Below, one piece after another: positions 24,316-34,514 of a stretch of 58,310 bases of DNA (position 1 is its first letter; the number at the start of each line of letters is the position of its first letter). The notes under the pieces were generated by a model, which was not told the origin of the DNA, searched no databases, and saw only the letters and a list, made by a program, of their open reading frames with translations. The stretch comes from an uncultured Verrucomicrobiota bacterium (GTDB lineage: Bacteria > Verrucomicrobiota > Kiritimatiellia > Kiritimatiellales > Tichowtungiaceae): assembly GCA_903831085.1 (NCBI GenBank), contig CAIKWE010000024.1, forward strand, positions 1 through 58,310. The letters are read 5' to 3'. The position numbers and the translations under genes were made by a program.

Positions 24316-25281
24316 TTATCCTTTGTTCGAATGGCGGACACCAGCGATGGCGATCGCGATGGCGCTGAGTTCGCCGATATTGGTGAGTGCGCTGGCTTCG
24401 ATCCGGCAGACATCGAGGGCGCTCTTCCAGGCATACTTAGGAATGCGCTCGAGCATCTGCGGCATGAAAAGGTCGCCGCCGTGAATGGCCAGCGTTCCCA
24501 TGACAATGGCTTCGGGATTAAATGACTGAAGCAGGATGCCGACGGCGTGGGCCATCTTCTCAATGAACACATCCCACTTTTTACAGGCATAAGGATCGCC
24601 GGTGCGAATGGCGGCGCGGACTTCCTGCATCCCGATTTTCGCCGGGTCGCCGCCCGCCTCCTTGAGAATCGAAGTCTGCACGCCCTTGGCGATGTCCGCC
24701 CGCACTTGATCAGCGAAGTTTTTGCCGCCGCAGTAGGATTCCCAGCAGCCGGTTTTGCCGCAGCCGCACAGCGGACCGCTGAGGTCGAGCGTCATGTGAC
24801 CCACTTCGCCGCCGAGGTCGTTGACCCCGGCCATCAACAGTCCGTTACAGATGATGCCCGCACCGATGCCTGTGCTCATGGTGAGGTAAATCAGGTCTTT
24901 GCCTTTGCAGGATCCAAACCAATATTCAGCCAGTCCCGCGCCGTTGGCGTCGTTCTGCATAAAGGTCGGCCGTTTGAAATGATTTTCGATGAAGTCGCCG
25001 ATTTTGACGTGATCCCAGCCTTTCATGTTCGGGGTTGTCAGGATCATGCGGCGTTTCGAGCACATCGGACCGGGCGCGCTGATGCCGATCGCGTCGATCT
25101 GCTCGACGGTGAGTCCGGCTTTGGCAATCAGTTCTTCGGCGACCTGAACCGCCTGGGTCAGCGTTTTCTGCGCATTGTCCGGATCGGTGGGGAACCGCTG
25201 ATCAACAAGGATTTCGCCGCGCTCGTTTCCAATGGAAAGGGCCGTCTTGGTTCCGCCGATATCAATGCCCAGTAAATTCAT
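24316..25281 (-). CDS. ROK-family sugar kinase (glucokinase-like)
   Basis: A 321-residue ROK protein. The ATP motif GIDIGGTK is at residues 5-12, the catalytic loop at QNDANGAG, and the ROK zinc site at CGCGKTGCWESYCGG. There is no N-terminal helix-turn-helix, so it is a kinase rather than a ROK repressor. Glucose is the commonest substrate of this group, but N-acetylmannosamine or fructose cannot be excluded. The start at 25281 fits the conserved MNLLGIDIGGTK and follows AGGAGA. It precedes serS by 4 bp. Confidence 0.9.
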   Translation of the reverse strand: MNLLGIDIGGTKTALSIGNERGEILVDQRFPTDPDNAQKTLTQAVQVAEELIAKAGLTVEQIDAIGISAPGPMCSKRRMILTTPNMKGWDHVKIGDFIENHFKRPTFMQNDANGAGLAEYWFGSCKGKDLIYLTMSTGIGAGIICNGLLMAGVNDLGGEVGHMTLDLSGPLCGCGKTGCWESYCGGKNFADQVRADIAKGVQTSILKEAGGDPAKIGMQEVRAAIRTGDPYACKKWDVFIEKMAHAVGILLQSFNPEAIVMGTLAIHGGDLFMPQMLERIPKYAWKSALDVCRIEASALTNIGELSAIAIAIAGVRHSNKG

Positions 25282-25355
25282 ATTTCTCCTAATCCAGTAA
25301 ATGAAGTCCTGTTTTCTCCCATCTGCCACAGGCTTTCAATCAAAATATAGATTCA

Positions 25356-26234
25356 TCAACCCATCAGCAGAAGCAGCGCCACCGTGACGCCGTTAAAAGC
25401 GGCATGCATTCCCATCGGCACGAGCAGTGACTGCGTGCGGGCGTAGGCCAGGCTGAACACCACCGACAGCAGAAAGAGCGGCAGGAGCGACGGCAGGTGA
25501 AAATGCATTCCGCCGAAAACCGCTGAAATCAGCACGATGCCCGGCCAGAAGCCCGTGCGGCGAACCGCGAACGGAAGCAGGATGCCGCGAAAGACAATTT
25601 CTTCAAAAACCGGCGCCACGATAATCATGATAAAGTAGAGCGCCGCGCGAACCGGCCACGTCATCGGCGCCGTTAAGATCTGAGCGACATCCTGCAGATA
25701 GAAATCAAAGCCGAACTGACTGAGAAGGATCTGATAGAGCGCACTGTAGAACCAGAGTAACGGAAGCGCCGCCAGATAGAAGAGCACGGAGAGGCCCAGC
25801 ATCGCGGGCATTTTTTTCCAGTGCAGACCGAACAGTTCGCGGCCCTGAATTCCGGCAATATGAAACAGCCATGCGAGCAGACCCAACACCGGCAAATGAA
25901 ATAACAGCGTTTGGAAAATCACCGTCTGCGGTTCAATTTCCCCGCCCGGAAACATCAAGAGATAAATCCAGGAAGCCAGCAGGTAGAACCCGATCACGAT
26001 GCCGAAAAAAACAAGCACCAGCTGCCACGGCAGCACGCGGGAAGTGAGCCGCTCGGCCAGCTCCGGCAGGCGAACGGGCCGTTTGAGCCAGTGCAGCACC
26101 AGCCCGACGTCCGCGGCGATGCCGAGGCAAACCAGCATTAGAAAAAAAAGGCCCGCGGCCATCATTCCGGCGGGCGGATGGCTGTACTCCCAGAAGGGGC
26201 TGGTCTGCGGAAGGATTTCGGCTAAAAACGTCAT
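25356..26234 (-). CDS. CPBP family intramembrane glutamic endopeptidase
   Basis: A 292-residue polytopic membrane protein with about eight hydrophobic segments. The CAAX-protease/Abi motif EEIVFRGILL (EExxxR) is followed by FGGMHF and HAAFNG, supplying the conserved His and Asn residues. Such proteases process membrane-anchored proteins; bacterial targets are mostly unknown. It is divergent from asd (79 bp between starts) and stands about 70 bp upstream of the ROK gene on the same strand. It is longer than the CPBP protein in the lipid operon and is not obviously a paralogue by recent duplication. Confidence 0.86.
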   Translation of the reverse strand: MTFLAEILPQTSPFWEYSHPPAGMMAAGLFFLMLVCLGIAADVGLVLHWLKRPVRLPELAERLTSRVLPWQLVLVFFGIVIGFYLLASWIYLLMFPGGEIEPQTVIFQTLLFHLPVLGLLAWLFHIAGIQGRELFGLHWKKMPAMLGLSVLFYLAALPLLWFYSALYQILLSQFGFDFYLQDVAQILTAPMTWPVRAALYFIMIIVAPVFEEIVFRGILLPFAVRRTGFWPGIVLISAVFGGMHFHLPSLLPLFLLSVVFSLAYARTQSLLVPMGMHAAFNGVTVALLLLMG

Positions 26235-26313
26235 AGTTTGTGGACAATAGCGGCTTGCGTTCAGTTTTTAAATCAAATACCGTGACCGCCTTTTAATCTG
26301 GGAGAAGCATACG

Positions 26314-27417
26314 ATGAAAGTTGGTTTAGTAGGATGGCGCGGCATGGTCGGCTCGGTACTGATGGAACGCATGCTGGCGGAAAATGATTTTGCGGGAATT
26401 GAGCCGGTCTTTTTCACGACATCCCAGGCGGGACAGCTCGCGCCGAACGTCGGAAAAGGCGCGTCGGTTCTTCTCCATGCCGACGATCTCGACGCGCTGG
26501 CATCCATGGATGTCATTCTGACCTGCCAGGGCGGCGATTATACTCAGGCGGTTCACGGCAAACTGCGCGCCACCGGCTGGAAAGGCTACTGGATCGATGC
26601 CGCATCGACTCTTCGTATGAGCAAAAATGCCGTCATCATTCTCGATCCGGTCAATCGTCCGGTCATCGACAACGCGCTGGCGGACGGCAAAAAGGATTTC
26701 ATCGGCGGGAACTGCACCGTCAGTCTGATGCTAATGGCGATCGGCGGACTGTTCAAAGCCGGGCTGGTCGAGTGGCTTTCTTCGATGACCTATCAGGCGG
26801 CCTCCGGCGCCGGCGCGCAGAATATGCGCGAACTGCTCAGCCAGATGGGCGCGCTGCATCAGACCGCTTCCGCCGATCTGCAAACGCCCTCTTCCGCCAT
26901 TCTCGACATCGACCGCAAAGTGACCGCCAGCCTGCGCAGTAAAGAAATGCCGAAAGAACACTTCGGCGCTCCGCTGGCGGGCTCGCTGATTCCGTGGATC
27001 GACAAAGCGGTGGATGACGGCCAGACCAAAGAGGAATGGAAAGGCTTTGCCGAAACCAACAAAATTCTGGGAACGAAAACCGCCATTCCGATTGACGGTC
27101 TCTGCGTGCGGATCGGCGCGATGCGCTGCCATAGTCAGGGGCTCACCATCAAGCTCAAGAAGAACGTTCCGGTTGAAGAACTCATCGCAATCATCCGCAA
27201 CGACAACGAGTGGGTGGATGTGGTCGGCAACACCAAAGAAGAAACTCTGGCTCGTCTGACGCCCGCCGCGATTTCCGGTACGTTGACAGTTCCGGTCGGC
27301 CGCATTCACAAGATGAAGATGGGGCCGGAATATCTCACCGCGTTCACCTGCGGCGACCAGTTGCTGTGGGGCGCGGCCGAGCCGCTTCGCCGGATGCTGC
27401 GCATCCTGCAGGGATAA
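26314..27417 (+). CDS. asd: Aspartate-semialdehyde dehydrogenase
   Basis: Reduces aspartyl phosphate to aspartate semialdehyde, the branch point to lysine, diaminopimelate, threonine and methionine. The 367-residue protein matches the long, Gram-negative type: N-terminal [19 protein letters not shown], the catalytic Cys in [10 protein letters not shown] and the [11 protein letters not shown] stretch. GGGAGAAG precedes the ATG. It is a single gene between the divergent CPBP gene and a convergent small lipoprotein gene; no lysC or dap genes are in the window. Confidence 0.96.
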   Translation: MKVGLVGWRGMVGSVLMERMLAENDFAGIEPVFFTTSQAGQLAPNVGKGASVLLHADDLDALASMDVILTCQGGDYTQAVHGKLRATGWKGYWIDAASTLRMSKNAVIILDPVNRPVIDNALADGKKDFIGGNCTVSLMLMAIGGLFKAGLVEWLSSMTYQAASGAGAQNMRELLSQMGALHQTASADLQTPSSAILDIDRKVTASLRSKEMPKEHFGAPLAGSLIPWIDKAVDDGQTKEEWKGFAETNKILGTKTAIPIDGLCVRIGAMRCHSQGLTIKLKKNVPVEELIAIIRNDNEWVDVVGNTKEETLARLTPAAISGTLTVPVGRIHKMKMGPEYLTAFTCGDQLLWGAAEPLRRMLRILQG

Positions 27418-27439
27418 GGCTCACGGGATTCGAAATCCT

Positions 27440-27607
27440 TTATTCGTATCCGCCCAGACCGGGAATGTTGACACTGCCTTCCCAGCTGGCGGGCGTGTTC
27501 CAAGGCATATCGGAATATTCTTTTTTCGTGCCGTCTTCATACGTCGGCGTTGAACACCCAGCGAGCGCGGCGGCGAGCAGAATTAAAACTGTGAGCTTTC
27601 CAAACAT
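27440..27607 (-). CDS. Tiny lipoprotein (55 residues)
   Basis: On the minus strand an ATG opens a 55-residue protein with a classic lipoprotein signal: MFGKLTVLILLAAALAGC, where LAGC is the lipobox. The mature part is about 38 residues, rich in Gly, Pro and Trp (SDMPWNTPASWEG). It sits between asd and metF. The start codon is inside a near-perfect copy of the genome palindrome (27598-27612). Small lipoproteins like this in the Lpp/entericidin size range stabilise envelopes, but no family is recognised. Confidence 0.72.
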   Translation of the reverse strand: MFGKLTVLILLAAALAGCSTPTYEDGTKKEYSDMPWNTPASWEGSVNIPGLGGYE

Positions 27608-27650
27608 CGGAAGAAGTTTTGCTCTTTTTCCCAGCTATTGGAAACAAATT

Positions 27651-27665
27651 TTCCAATGTTTGGAA
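27651..27665. repeat. TTCCAA-N3-TTGGAA palindrome, perfect
   Basis: Perfect copy with spacer TGT between metF and the tiny lipoprotein gene, 53 bp from the one-mismatch copy at 27598-27612. Confidence 0.85.
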
Positions 27666-27672
27666 CAATCCG

Positions 27673-28560
27673 CTACCGGCCGCGGACGCGGGAGAGGCAG
27701 GCGAAGAGTTCCGGATAAAACGCGGTCTGGGCGCGGTTGAGCAAATAGAGATGGATGCCCGGAGCGCCGCCTTCAACAAGTTCCGAAATCTGTTCGCTTG
27801 CCCAGGAAAGGCCGGTGCGCTCCATCTGCACCGGATCGTTCTGCGCCGCTTCCAGATTTTTCAGCAGTTCGGCCGGCACATGGAAATCGCAGAACGTGCG
27901 CATGCGGTTAATCTGTTCGAGGGAAATAACCGGGAGAAGCCCCGGCACAATCGGAACAGTGATGCCCGCCGCGCGGCATTTTTCGACAAACTCGAAATAA
28001 GCTCGGTTGTCTAAAAACAGCTGTGTGGTGATGAAGTCGGCGCCAGCATTCACCTTTTCTTTCAGATGAAGAATGTCCGTCTTAAGATCCGGAGCCTCCG
28101 GATGTTTTTCAGGATAACCGGCGGTGCCGATGCAAATCTTCGGATGCCGTTCGCGCAGGAAAGAAACCAGCTCGGCGGCATAGCGGAATCCGTCCGCCGC
28201 CGGTTTGAAAAGTTTTTCTCCGCGGGGCGGATCGCCGCGCAGCGCCATGATGTTCTGAAAACCCTGCGCCGCAATTTCATCGGTTGAGCGCGCCAGCTCA
28301 GCGCGAGACATGCCGACACAGGTGCAATGCGGCATGACGGAATCATAGCCGAGTCCCCGCAACCGTTTTGAGATTTCGAGTGTGGGGCCTGCGGCGGAGC
28401 CGCCCGCGCCGCACGTGACGGAAACAAAGTCGGACTTGAGGCCGGTCAGTTCGACAGCTCCCTTGGTAAAAATATCCTGCGCGGCTCCGGTCTTCGGCGG
28501 AAAAAATTCCACGGAAATAAGCGGATGCTTTGCGGTTTTAAGTTTTTGGATAACGGTCAT
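27673..28560 (-). CDS. metF: 5,10-methylenetetrahydrofolate reductase
   Basis: An FAD-linked TIM-barrel enzyme making 5-methyl-THF for methionine synthesis. The 295-residue protein has the N-terminal SVEFFPPKTG, VTCGAGG, the flavin-contacting LRGDPPRGE and GADFITTQLFLDN. The start at 28560 gives the normal N-terminus; the longer frame adds only a short leader. It is downstream of hup on the same strand, but a strong terminator separates them. Methyl-cycle partners in the window are ahcY and its ArsR-like neighbour, 26 kb away. Confidence 0.95.
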   Translation of the reverse strand: MTVIQKLKTAKHPLISVEFFPPKTGAAQDIFTKGAVELTGLKSDFVSVTCGAGGSAAGPTLEISKRLRGLGYDSVMPHCTCVGMSRAELARSTDEIAAQGFQNIMALRGDPPRGEKLFKPAADGFRYAAELVSFLRERHPKICIGTAGYPEKHPEAPDLKTDILHLKEKVNAGADFITTQLFLDNRAYFEFVEKCRAAGITVPIVPGLLPVISLEQINRMRTFCDFHVPAELLKNLEAAQNDPVQMERTGLSWASEQISELVEGGAPGIHLYLLNRAQTAFYPELFACLSRVRGR

Positions 28561-28600
28561 GGAAATCTGTCTATCCGGCTGAATGAAACTGTTCAAGCGC

Positions 28601-28630
28601 AAAAAAAACAGCCCCGGCGAACCGGGGCTG
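28601..28630 (-). terminator. hup terminator
   Basis: CAGCCCCGG and CCGGGGCTG form a 9-bp perfect stem around a four-base loop. On the minus strand it is followed by eight T residues. It lies 18 bp beyond the hup stop. Confidence 0.92.
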
Positions 28631-28647
28631 TGAATCGCGGAAGCGTA

Positions 28648-28929
28648 TTAGCCAAGGACAGCGTCTTTGGCCGCTTTAGCGATGCGGAATTTGAGAACAG
28701 TCTTGGCTTTGATCTGGATCTGCTCGCCGGTGGCCGGGTTACGACCCAGACGGGCTTTGCGTTTCACTTTGACCAGCTTGCCCAAACCGGGAACTGTGAA
28801 TCCGGCTGCAGCGCCTTTATAAGCCTGCACGATGATGGATTCGAGGGCGGCTTTCGCCTGTACTTTGCTGACGCCGGCATCTTCGGCGATCTTGGCGATG
28901 ATCTGAGACTTGGTTGCTGCTTTTGCCAT
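28648..28929 (-). CDS. hup: HU-family DNA-binding protein
   Basis: A 93-residue histone-like protein. The HU/IHF signature runs from AAAGFTVPGLGKLVKVKRKARLG through the DNA-binding arm RNPATGEQIQIKAKTVLKF. These dimers bend DNA non-specifically and organise the nucleoid. AGGAGAATCC precedes the start, and a strong terminator follows, so it is a single-gene unit between atpC and metF. The N-terminal MAKAATKSQIIAKIAEDAG is slightly extended relative to E. coli HU, common outside Proteobacteria. Confidence 0.95.
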   Translation of the reverse strand: MAKAATKSQIIAKIAEDAGVSKVQAKAALESIIVQAYKGAAAGFTVPGLGKLVKVKRKARLGRNPATGEQIQIKAKTVLKFRIAKAAKDAVLG

Positions 28930-29080
28930 TTTCGGATTCTCCTGTTACACTTTGTTTACTGATTCCGGCCGTTGTATCGGCCCCGATTTGTTGGGGGATT
29001 CTTACTGCAAACGCATAATGTGCGCAAGGTGAAATGCGATAATAATTAAGTATAGCTAGGGGTTCGTGAAATCTGCGTAC

Positions 29081-29356
29081 CTACGCACTCACTGTCTGAA
29101 CAGGCTGAATCGTATCAATGAGCAGGCTGACCTCATCCTGCGTCACGCGGAAAAATCCTTCGTCCGCCTTGAAGCAGACCGGCGCAACGCCAGGATTTTC
29201 GATCCGGATAATCCCTTGCACAACACGCGCCAGCACCGGAATGTGGCCTTGATACACCTGCATTTCACCAATCTCTGCCGGTACGGTAACGGCCAAGGCT
29301 GTTCCATCGTAAGCGATTTCCTTCGGCGTAATGATTTTAACCCTCAGCAAAGCCAT
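29081..29356 (-). CDS. atpC: ATP synthase F1 subunit epsilon
   Basis: The epsilon subunit sits on the central stalk and links gamma to the c-ring. The 91-residue protein contains only the N-terminal beta-sandwich (LRVKIITPKEIAYDG..., EIGEMQVYQGHIPVLARV). The C-terminal two-helix inhibitory domain of the E. coli protein (139 residues) is missing, so epsilon-type autoinhibition is unlikely. It is the last gene of the atp operon, 2 bp after atpD. Confidence 0.93.
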   Translation of the reverse strand: MALLRVKIITPKEIAYDGTALAVTVPAEIGEMQVYQGHIPVLARVVQGIIRIENPGVAPVCFKADEGFFRVTQDEVSLLIDTIQPVQTVSA

Positions 29357-29358
29357 GA

Positions 29359-30774
<1,416 letters not shown>

Positions 30775-30825
30775 TTACCGCCTCGTTTCCTGAATATTAT
30801 TTCGTTTTAAAATTTTACCGTCCGG

Positions 30826-31722
30826 CTATCCGTCCGCTCCGGCGGCTGCGCCGATTTCCAAAAGCTCTTTCGTGATGGATGCCTGACGCAGATTGTTATG
30901 AACTAACTGCAGCTTATTGTTCATATCTCTGGCGTTATCCGTCGCCTGCTTCATCGAAACCATGCGCGCACTGTGTTCGCTGGCGCGAACCTCGCGCATG
31001 ATTTGCAGCAGCTGATAATCCAGACTGCGTAATAAAAGCGATTCATAGACGGCGCTCACATTCGGCTCGAAATCGAATTCTCCGATATCTTTGACGCTCT
31101 TCTGCATCTCCGCCGTTTTAGTGCGCCTCAGCGCCTCGGGCATTCCGTCGAAAAACTCCTGCGACTGTCCCGCCGGCAAAAAGCGCCACGTCAGCGGAAC
31201 CTGTTTGAAGGTCGACACGTAATCGCTGAATACAATATCGGCGCTGTCGATTTCGTCATCCAGGAAAAGTTGCGCCACGAACCGGCAGACCATCCGGGCT
31301 TCGGAAAGTTTCGGCGAGTCGCTGTAGTTAAAATCTACAATCAGCAACCGTCCGGTTTTCTGCACGAAATGTGCCGCCTTGGCTCCAAGGGTTACAAACA
31401 GCGTGGTGTCGCGGTCATATTTGGCAACCTCCCGGAAAATATTGGTGTTCAGTGAGCCGCACAGTCCGCGGTCCGTGCCTACCAGGATGATTAATTTGCG
31501 GTCGCCGGTCCGCTGCTCCATCAATCCGTGCTGATAGGTGCCGGCATATTGCGTTACCTGAGTCAGAATATCGCTAAGCATGTCGGCGTACGGTATGCCG
31601 AATATCGCCGCCTGCTGGGCGCGTTTCATTTTGGAAATCGACACCATCTGCATGGCCTTGGTGATTTTGGCCATGGAGCGGATTGATCTGATGCGCCGTC
31701 GGATGTCGCGTAAATTTGCCAT
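30826..31722 (-). CDS. atpG: ATP synthase F1 subunit gamma
   Basis: The central rotor shaft, 298 residues. The N-terminal helix MANLRDIRRRIRSIRSMAKITKAMQMVS and the C-terminal helix (ATDNARDMNNKLQLVHNNLRQ) form the coiled coil that turns inside F1; GTDRGLCGSLN is the conserved middle motif. It lies 9 bp downstream of atpA and 51 bp upstream of atpD. Confidence 0.97.
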   Translation of the reverse strand: MANLRDIRRRIRSIRSMAKITKAMQMVSISKMKRAQQAAIFGIPYADMLSDILTQVTQYAGTYQHGLMEQRTGDRKLIILVGTDRGLCGSLNTNIFREVAKYDRDTTLFVTLGAKAAHFVQKTGRLLIVDFNYSDSPKLSEARMVCRFVAQLFLDDEIDSADIVFSDYVSTFKQVPLTWRFLPAGQSQEFFDGMPEALRRTKTAEMQKSVKDIGEFDFEPNVSAVYESLLLRSLDYQLLQIMREVRASEHSARMVSMKQATDNARDMNNKLQLVHNNLRQASITKELLEIGAAAGADG

Positions 31723-31731
31723 AGCTGTCTA

Positions 31732-33261
31732 TCAGGCCAAACTTTGATATTCGGCCAGCACTTCCTCGAGGCCCTTCTTGATTTCCGGCGTCAGCTGCTT
31801 CTGCTGCGCAATATTTTTCAGCAGATCCTTTCGCCGCATGCGGACGAATTCGAGAAGTTTAGCGCGGACTTCGCGCGTTTTCTCAACCGGCGTGCTGCCA
31901 AAAAATCCCTGCTGGGCGGCCCACAGTTGAACCACCTCTTCTTCCATCGGGAAGGGATTATATTGAACTTGCTTGAACAGCTCAGTGATCCGCCGTCCGT
32001 GTTCGATCTGCGCGACAGTTTTCGCATCCAGATCCGAACCGAACTGCGCGAATTCCTTCATTTCATAATACTGCGCCAGTTCCAGCTTCACTTTTCCGGC
32101 CACCTCTTTCATCGCCTTGGTCTGTGCGGCGGATCCGACACGCGACACGGAAATCCCGATCGACATCGCCGGACGTATCCCTTGATAAAACAGATCGCTT
32201 TCCAGATAAATCTGCCCGTCGGTGATGGAAATAACATTGGTCGGAATATAGGCGGACACGTCCCCGGTCTGCGTTTCAATAATTGGAAGCGAAGTGAGTG
32301 TGCCGCCGCCGTGCGCTTTCGACATACAGGCCGAGCGTTCCAGCAAACGGCTGTGCAGATAAAAAATGTCGCCCGGATACGCTTCGCGGCCGGATGGCCG
32401 GCGCAAAACCAGCGACATCTGCCGGTAGGCCACCGCGTGCTTGGAGAGATCGTCGTACACCACCAGTGCATCCATGCCGTGATCCATAAACCACTCGCCG
32501 ACAGCCGTACCGCTGAACGGCGCCAAATATTGCATCGCCGCTGAATCGGACGCCGTGGCCGCCACGATCACCGTATATTTCAACGCGCCGCGCTCCTCCA
32601 GCACGCGCACCACCTGCGCCACGCTGGACTGCCGCTGTCCGATCGCCACATAAACGGAAAACACAGGATATGTTTTGGTGTCCCCGGCGATTTCGGCTTC
32701 ATGGTTCAACCGCGCCTGATTGATAATGGTATCCACCGCGATAGTCGTCTTGCCGGTTGAGCGGTCTCCAATAATCAGTTCGCGCTGTCCTCGCCCGATC
32801 GGAATCACCGCGTCAATGGAGAGAATCCCGGTCTGCAAGGGCGCGGAAACTGACTGCCGTCCGATAATCCCGGGCGCCGGACGCTCCACCGGATTCCGCT
32901 CTTTAGCATCAATGGGGCCCTTGCCGTCGAGCGGGCGACCGAGAGGATCCACCACGCGACCCAGCATAGCGCGTCCGCAGGGAATTTCGAGCAGCCTGCC
33001 GGTCAGGCGGACGGTTTGTCCCTCGCGCACATTTTCTGCACCGCTCAGCACCACCGCGCCCACGCTGTTTTCCTCAAGGTTCAGCACGAGTCCTGTTACA
33101 CCGTCTCCGAAGTCAATCATTTCGTTCAGCCGGACATTGCGCAACCCCTCAATCCGGGCCACGCCGTCGCCGACCTCCATGACTTTGCCGGTCTCTTCGC
33201 TATGCGCTTCCGGATGGAATTGCGCAATAGTCTGTTCGATGTCCGCCACGATAGATTGCAT
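31732..33261 (-). CDS. atpA: ATP synthase F1 subunit alpha
   Basis: The non-catalytic nucleotide-binding subunit, 509 residues. Walker A is GDRSTGKT, where Ser replaces the more common Gln. The arginine-finger region SVSRVGSAAQTKAMK is intact, and GRVVDPLGRPLDGKGPI and EAYPGDIFYLHSRLLERSA are typical. It is in the standard H-A-G-D-C order. Confidence 0.97.
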   Translation of the reverse strand: MQSIVADIEQTIAQFHPEAHSEETGKVMEVGDGVARIEGLRNVRLNEMIDFGDGVTGLVLNLEENSVGAVVLSGAENVREGQTVRLTGRLLEIPCGRAMLGRVVDPLGRPLDGKGPIDAKERNPVERPAPGIIGRQSVSAPLQTGILSIDAVIPIGRGQRELIIGDRSTGKTTIAVDTIINQARLNHEAEIAGDTKTYPVFSVYVAIGQRQSSVAQVVRVLEERGALKYTVIVAATASDSAAMQYLAPFSGTAVGEWFMDHGMDALVVYDDLSKHAVAYRQMSLVLRRPSGREAYPGDIFYLHSRLLERSACMSKAHGGGTLTSLPIIETQTGDVSAYIPTNVISITDGQIYLESDLFYQGIRPAMSIGISVSRVGSAAQTKAMKEVAGKVKLELAQYYEMKEFAQFGSDLDAKTVAQIEHGRRITELFKQVQYNPFPMEEEVVQLWAAQQGFFGSTPVEKTREVRAKLLEFVRMRRKDLLKNIAQQKQLTPEIKKGLEEVLAEYQSLA

Positions 33262-33293
33262 AGTAAATTAACCAGCCTTTCCGTCCGAAAAAT

Positions 33294-33695
33294 TCATTTC
33301 CCTAGTAGTTTGTTCTTCAGTATTTCCAGTTGCCGCACAAGGGTCGCATCCGTCACCTGATACCCTTTTTCCACCCGCAGTCCGCCGATGACGGCAGGAT
33401 CAACGGAAAAATTGATTCCGGCTTTCGCCGCTTCTGTTTCGCGGAACAGTCCGGAGAGCTGTTCCTGCTGCCGGGCAGAAAGCCGGTCCGCGCTGACCAC
33501 GCCGATTTGGTTTGCGCGGATATAAACTTCCAGCCGTTGCGCGAAACACCACAGCACCGCTTCGGCGGCTCGCCCTTCGAGCTGTCGTACGGCCTGAACA
33601 GCCTCCCGGATGCGATCGGCATCCGGCGCGCCGTTAATAGAAACGGATTGCCAGAGCAGACGGGCGTTTCGGCGATGCTGGCGGGTAAGTTTCAT
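33294..33695 (-). CDS. atpH: ATP synthase F1 subunit delta
   Basis: The delta subunit joins the peripheral stalk to the top of F1. At 133 residues it is clearly shorter than the E. coli protein (177). The recognisable part is the C-terminal module (FSVDPAVIGGLRVEKGYQVTDATLVRQLEILKNKL); the N-terminal six-helix bundle is reduced. Assignment rests on that motif and its position between atpF and atpA. Confidence 0.85.
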   Translation of the reverse strand: MKLTRQHRRNARLLWQSVSINGAPDADRIREAVQAVRQLEGRAAEAVLWCFAQRLEVYIRANQIGVVSADRLSARQQEQLSGLFRETEAAKAGINFSVDPAVIGGLRVEKGYQVTDATLVRQLEILKNKLLGK

Positions 33696-33701
33696 AACTG
33701 T

Positions 33702-34289
33702 TTATTTCTGCGAAGGTTCGTCGGCGATTTCTTTAACTGCCGCCTGCAGCAGTCGATCTCGGTCGGCAGCAGTGAGATTCATTTGCGCCAGTTTCGCGGT
33801 GAGACTGACAATCATCGTCGCGAGTTCAGCCTTAAGCTCTGTCTTCAGGCGCGCCTGATCAAGCCGGGCATCCTCGCGGGCCTTGGCCAGCATTTCATTG
33901 CCCGCCAGTTCGCACCGGATTTTTTCCTGCTCCAGCAGTTCCGCCGCATTGGCTTTGGCTGTGGAAACAAATTGCTCGGCCTGTTCGTGCGCTTTGTGCA
34001 GAACCTCTTTACGCGTCTCCTCAACAGCCTGAAGTTCACGGCGCGCCCGGTCGTTGTTGGCCGCCGCATCCTCCGCCTCCCTGCGCCGGTCGGCCACCAT
34101 CTTCATCACCGTCTTGAATACAAACTTATTCAAAATCCACGCGATGATCAGAAAGGCGACGGACTGCGAGATGAAGTCGGCCCAGTTAACGCCGAATTTC
34201 GGCAACGGGTTTTCGATAGCGGCCAGCAAAGGAAATCCCGCCGCGCCGTTAAACAACCCGTTCCCGGCTTGCATGAACCATGTGCTCAT
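33702..34289 (-). CDS. atpF: ATP synthase F0 subunit b
   Basis: The peripheral stalk subunit, 195 residues. One membrane helix (about residues 35-55, ISQSVAFLIIAWILNKFVF) is followed by a long charged, Ala-rich coiled coil to the C-terminus, as in subunit b. It lies between atpE and atpH. The helix is preceded by about 33 residues, more than in E. coli, so the true start may be internal. Confidence 0.93.
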   Translation of the reverse strand: MSTWFMQAGNGLFNGAAGFPLLAAIENPLPKFGVNWADFISQSVAFLIIAWILNKFVFKTVMKMVADRRREAEDAAANNDRARRELQAVEETRKEVLHKAHEQAEQFVSTAKANAAELLEQEKIRCELAGNEMLAKAREDARLDQARLKTELKAELATMIVSLTAKLAQMNLTAADRDRLLQAAVKEIADEPSQK

Positions 34290-34310
34290 AATGCTCCGTC
34301 CGCCATGTGC

Positions 34311-34496
34311 TTATTTCAGGAAGATGGCGTAGAACACACAGGCTTCGGCAAAGGCAATTGCCAGAATCGCCTGCACCATGATCTTCGCGCTCGCGCCGGG
34401 ATTCCGGCCCACGGCCATTACAGCGCCCAGCCCGATAAGGCCTACGCCGATCGCACCGCCAGCTGCCGCAACACCGATATGCATTGATGGATCCAT
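34311..34496 (-). CDS. atpE: ATP synthase F0 subunit c
   Basis: The ring-forming proteolipid, only 61 residues (most are 70-90). It has two hairpin helices: a Gly-rich first helix (AAAGGAIGVGLIGLGAVMAVG) and a second with the ion-carrying Glu in AIAFAEACVFYAIF. The loop RNPGASAK matches the conserved RNP. There is no Gln in helix 1 and Ala follows the Glu, so the Na+-binding signature is absent and proton coupling is more likely. Confidence 0.95.
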   Translation of the reverse strand: MDPSMHIGVAAAGGAIGVGLIGLGAVMAVGRNPGASAKIMVQAILAIAFAEACVFYAIFLK

Positions 34497-34514
34497 TTTT
34501 TCTCCTCTTTCAGT

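Noticed and set aside
23415-24368. 317-codon plus-strand ORF opposite serS
   Set aside because: Phe/Gly/Ala-rich shadow of serS with no family resemblance.
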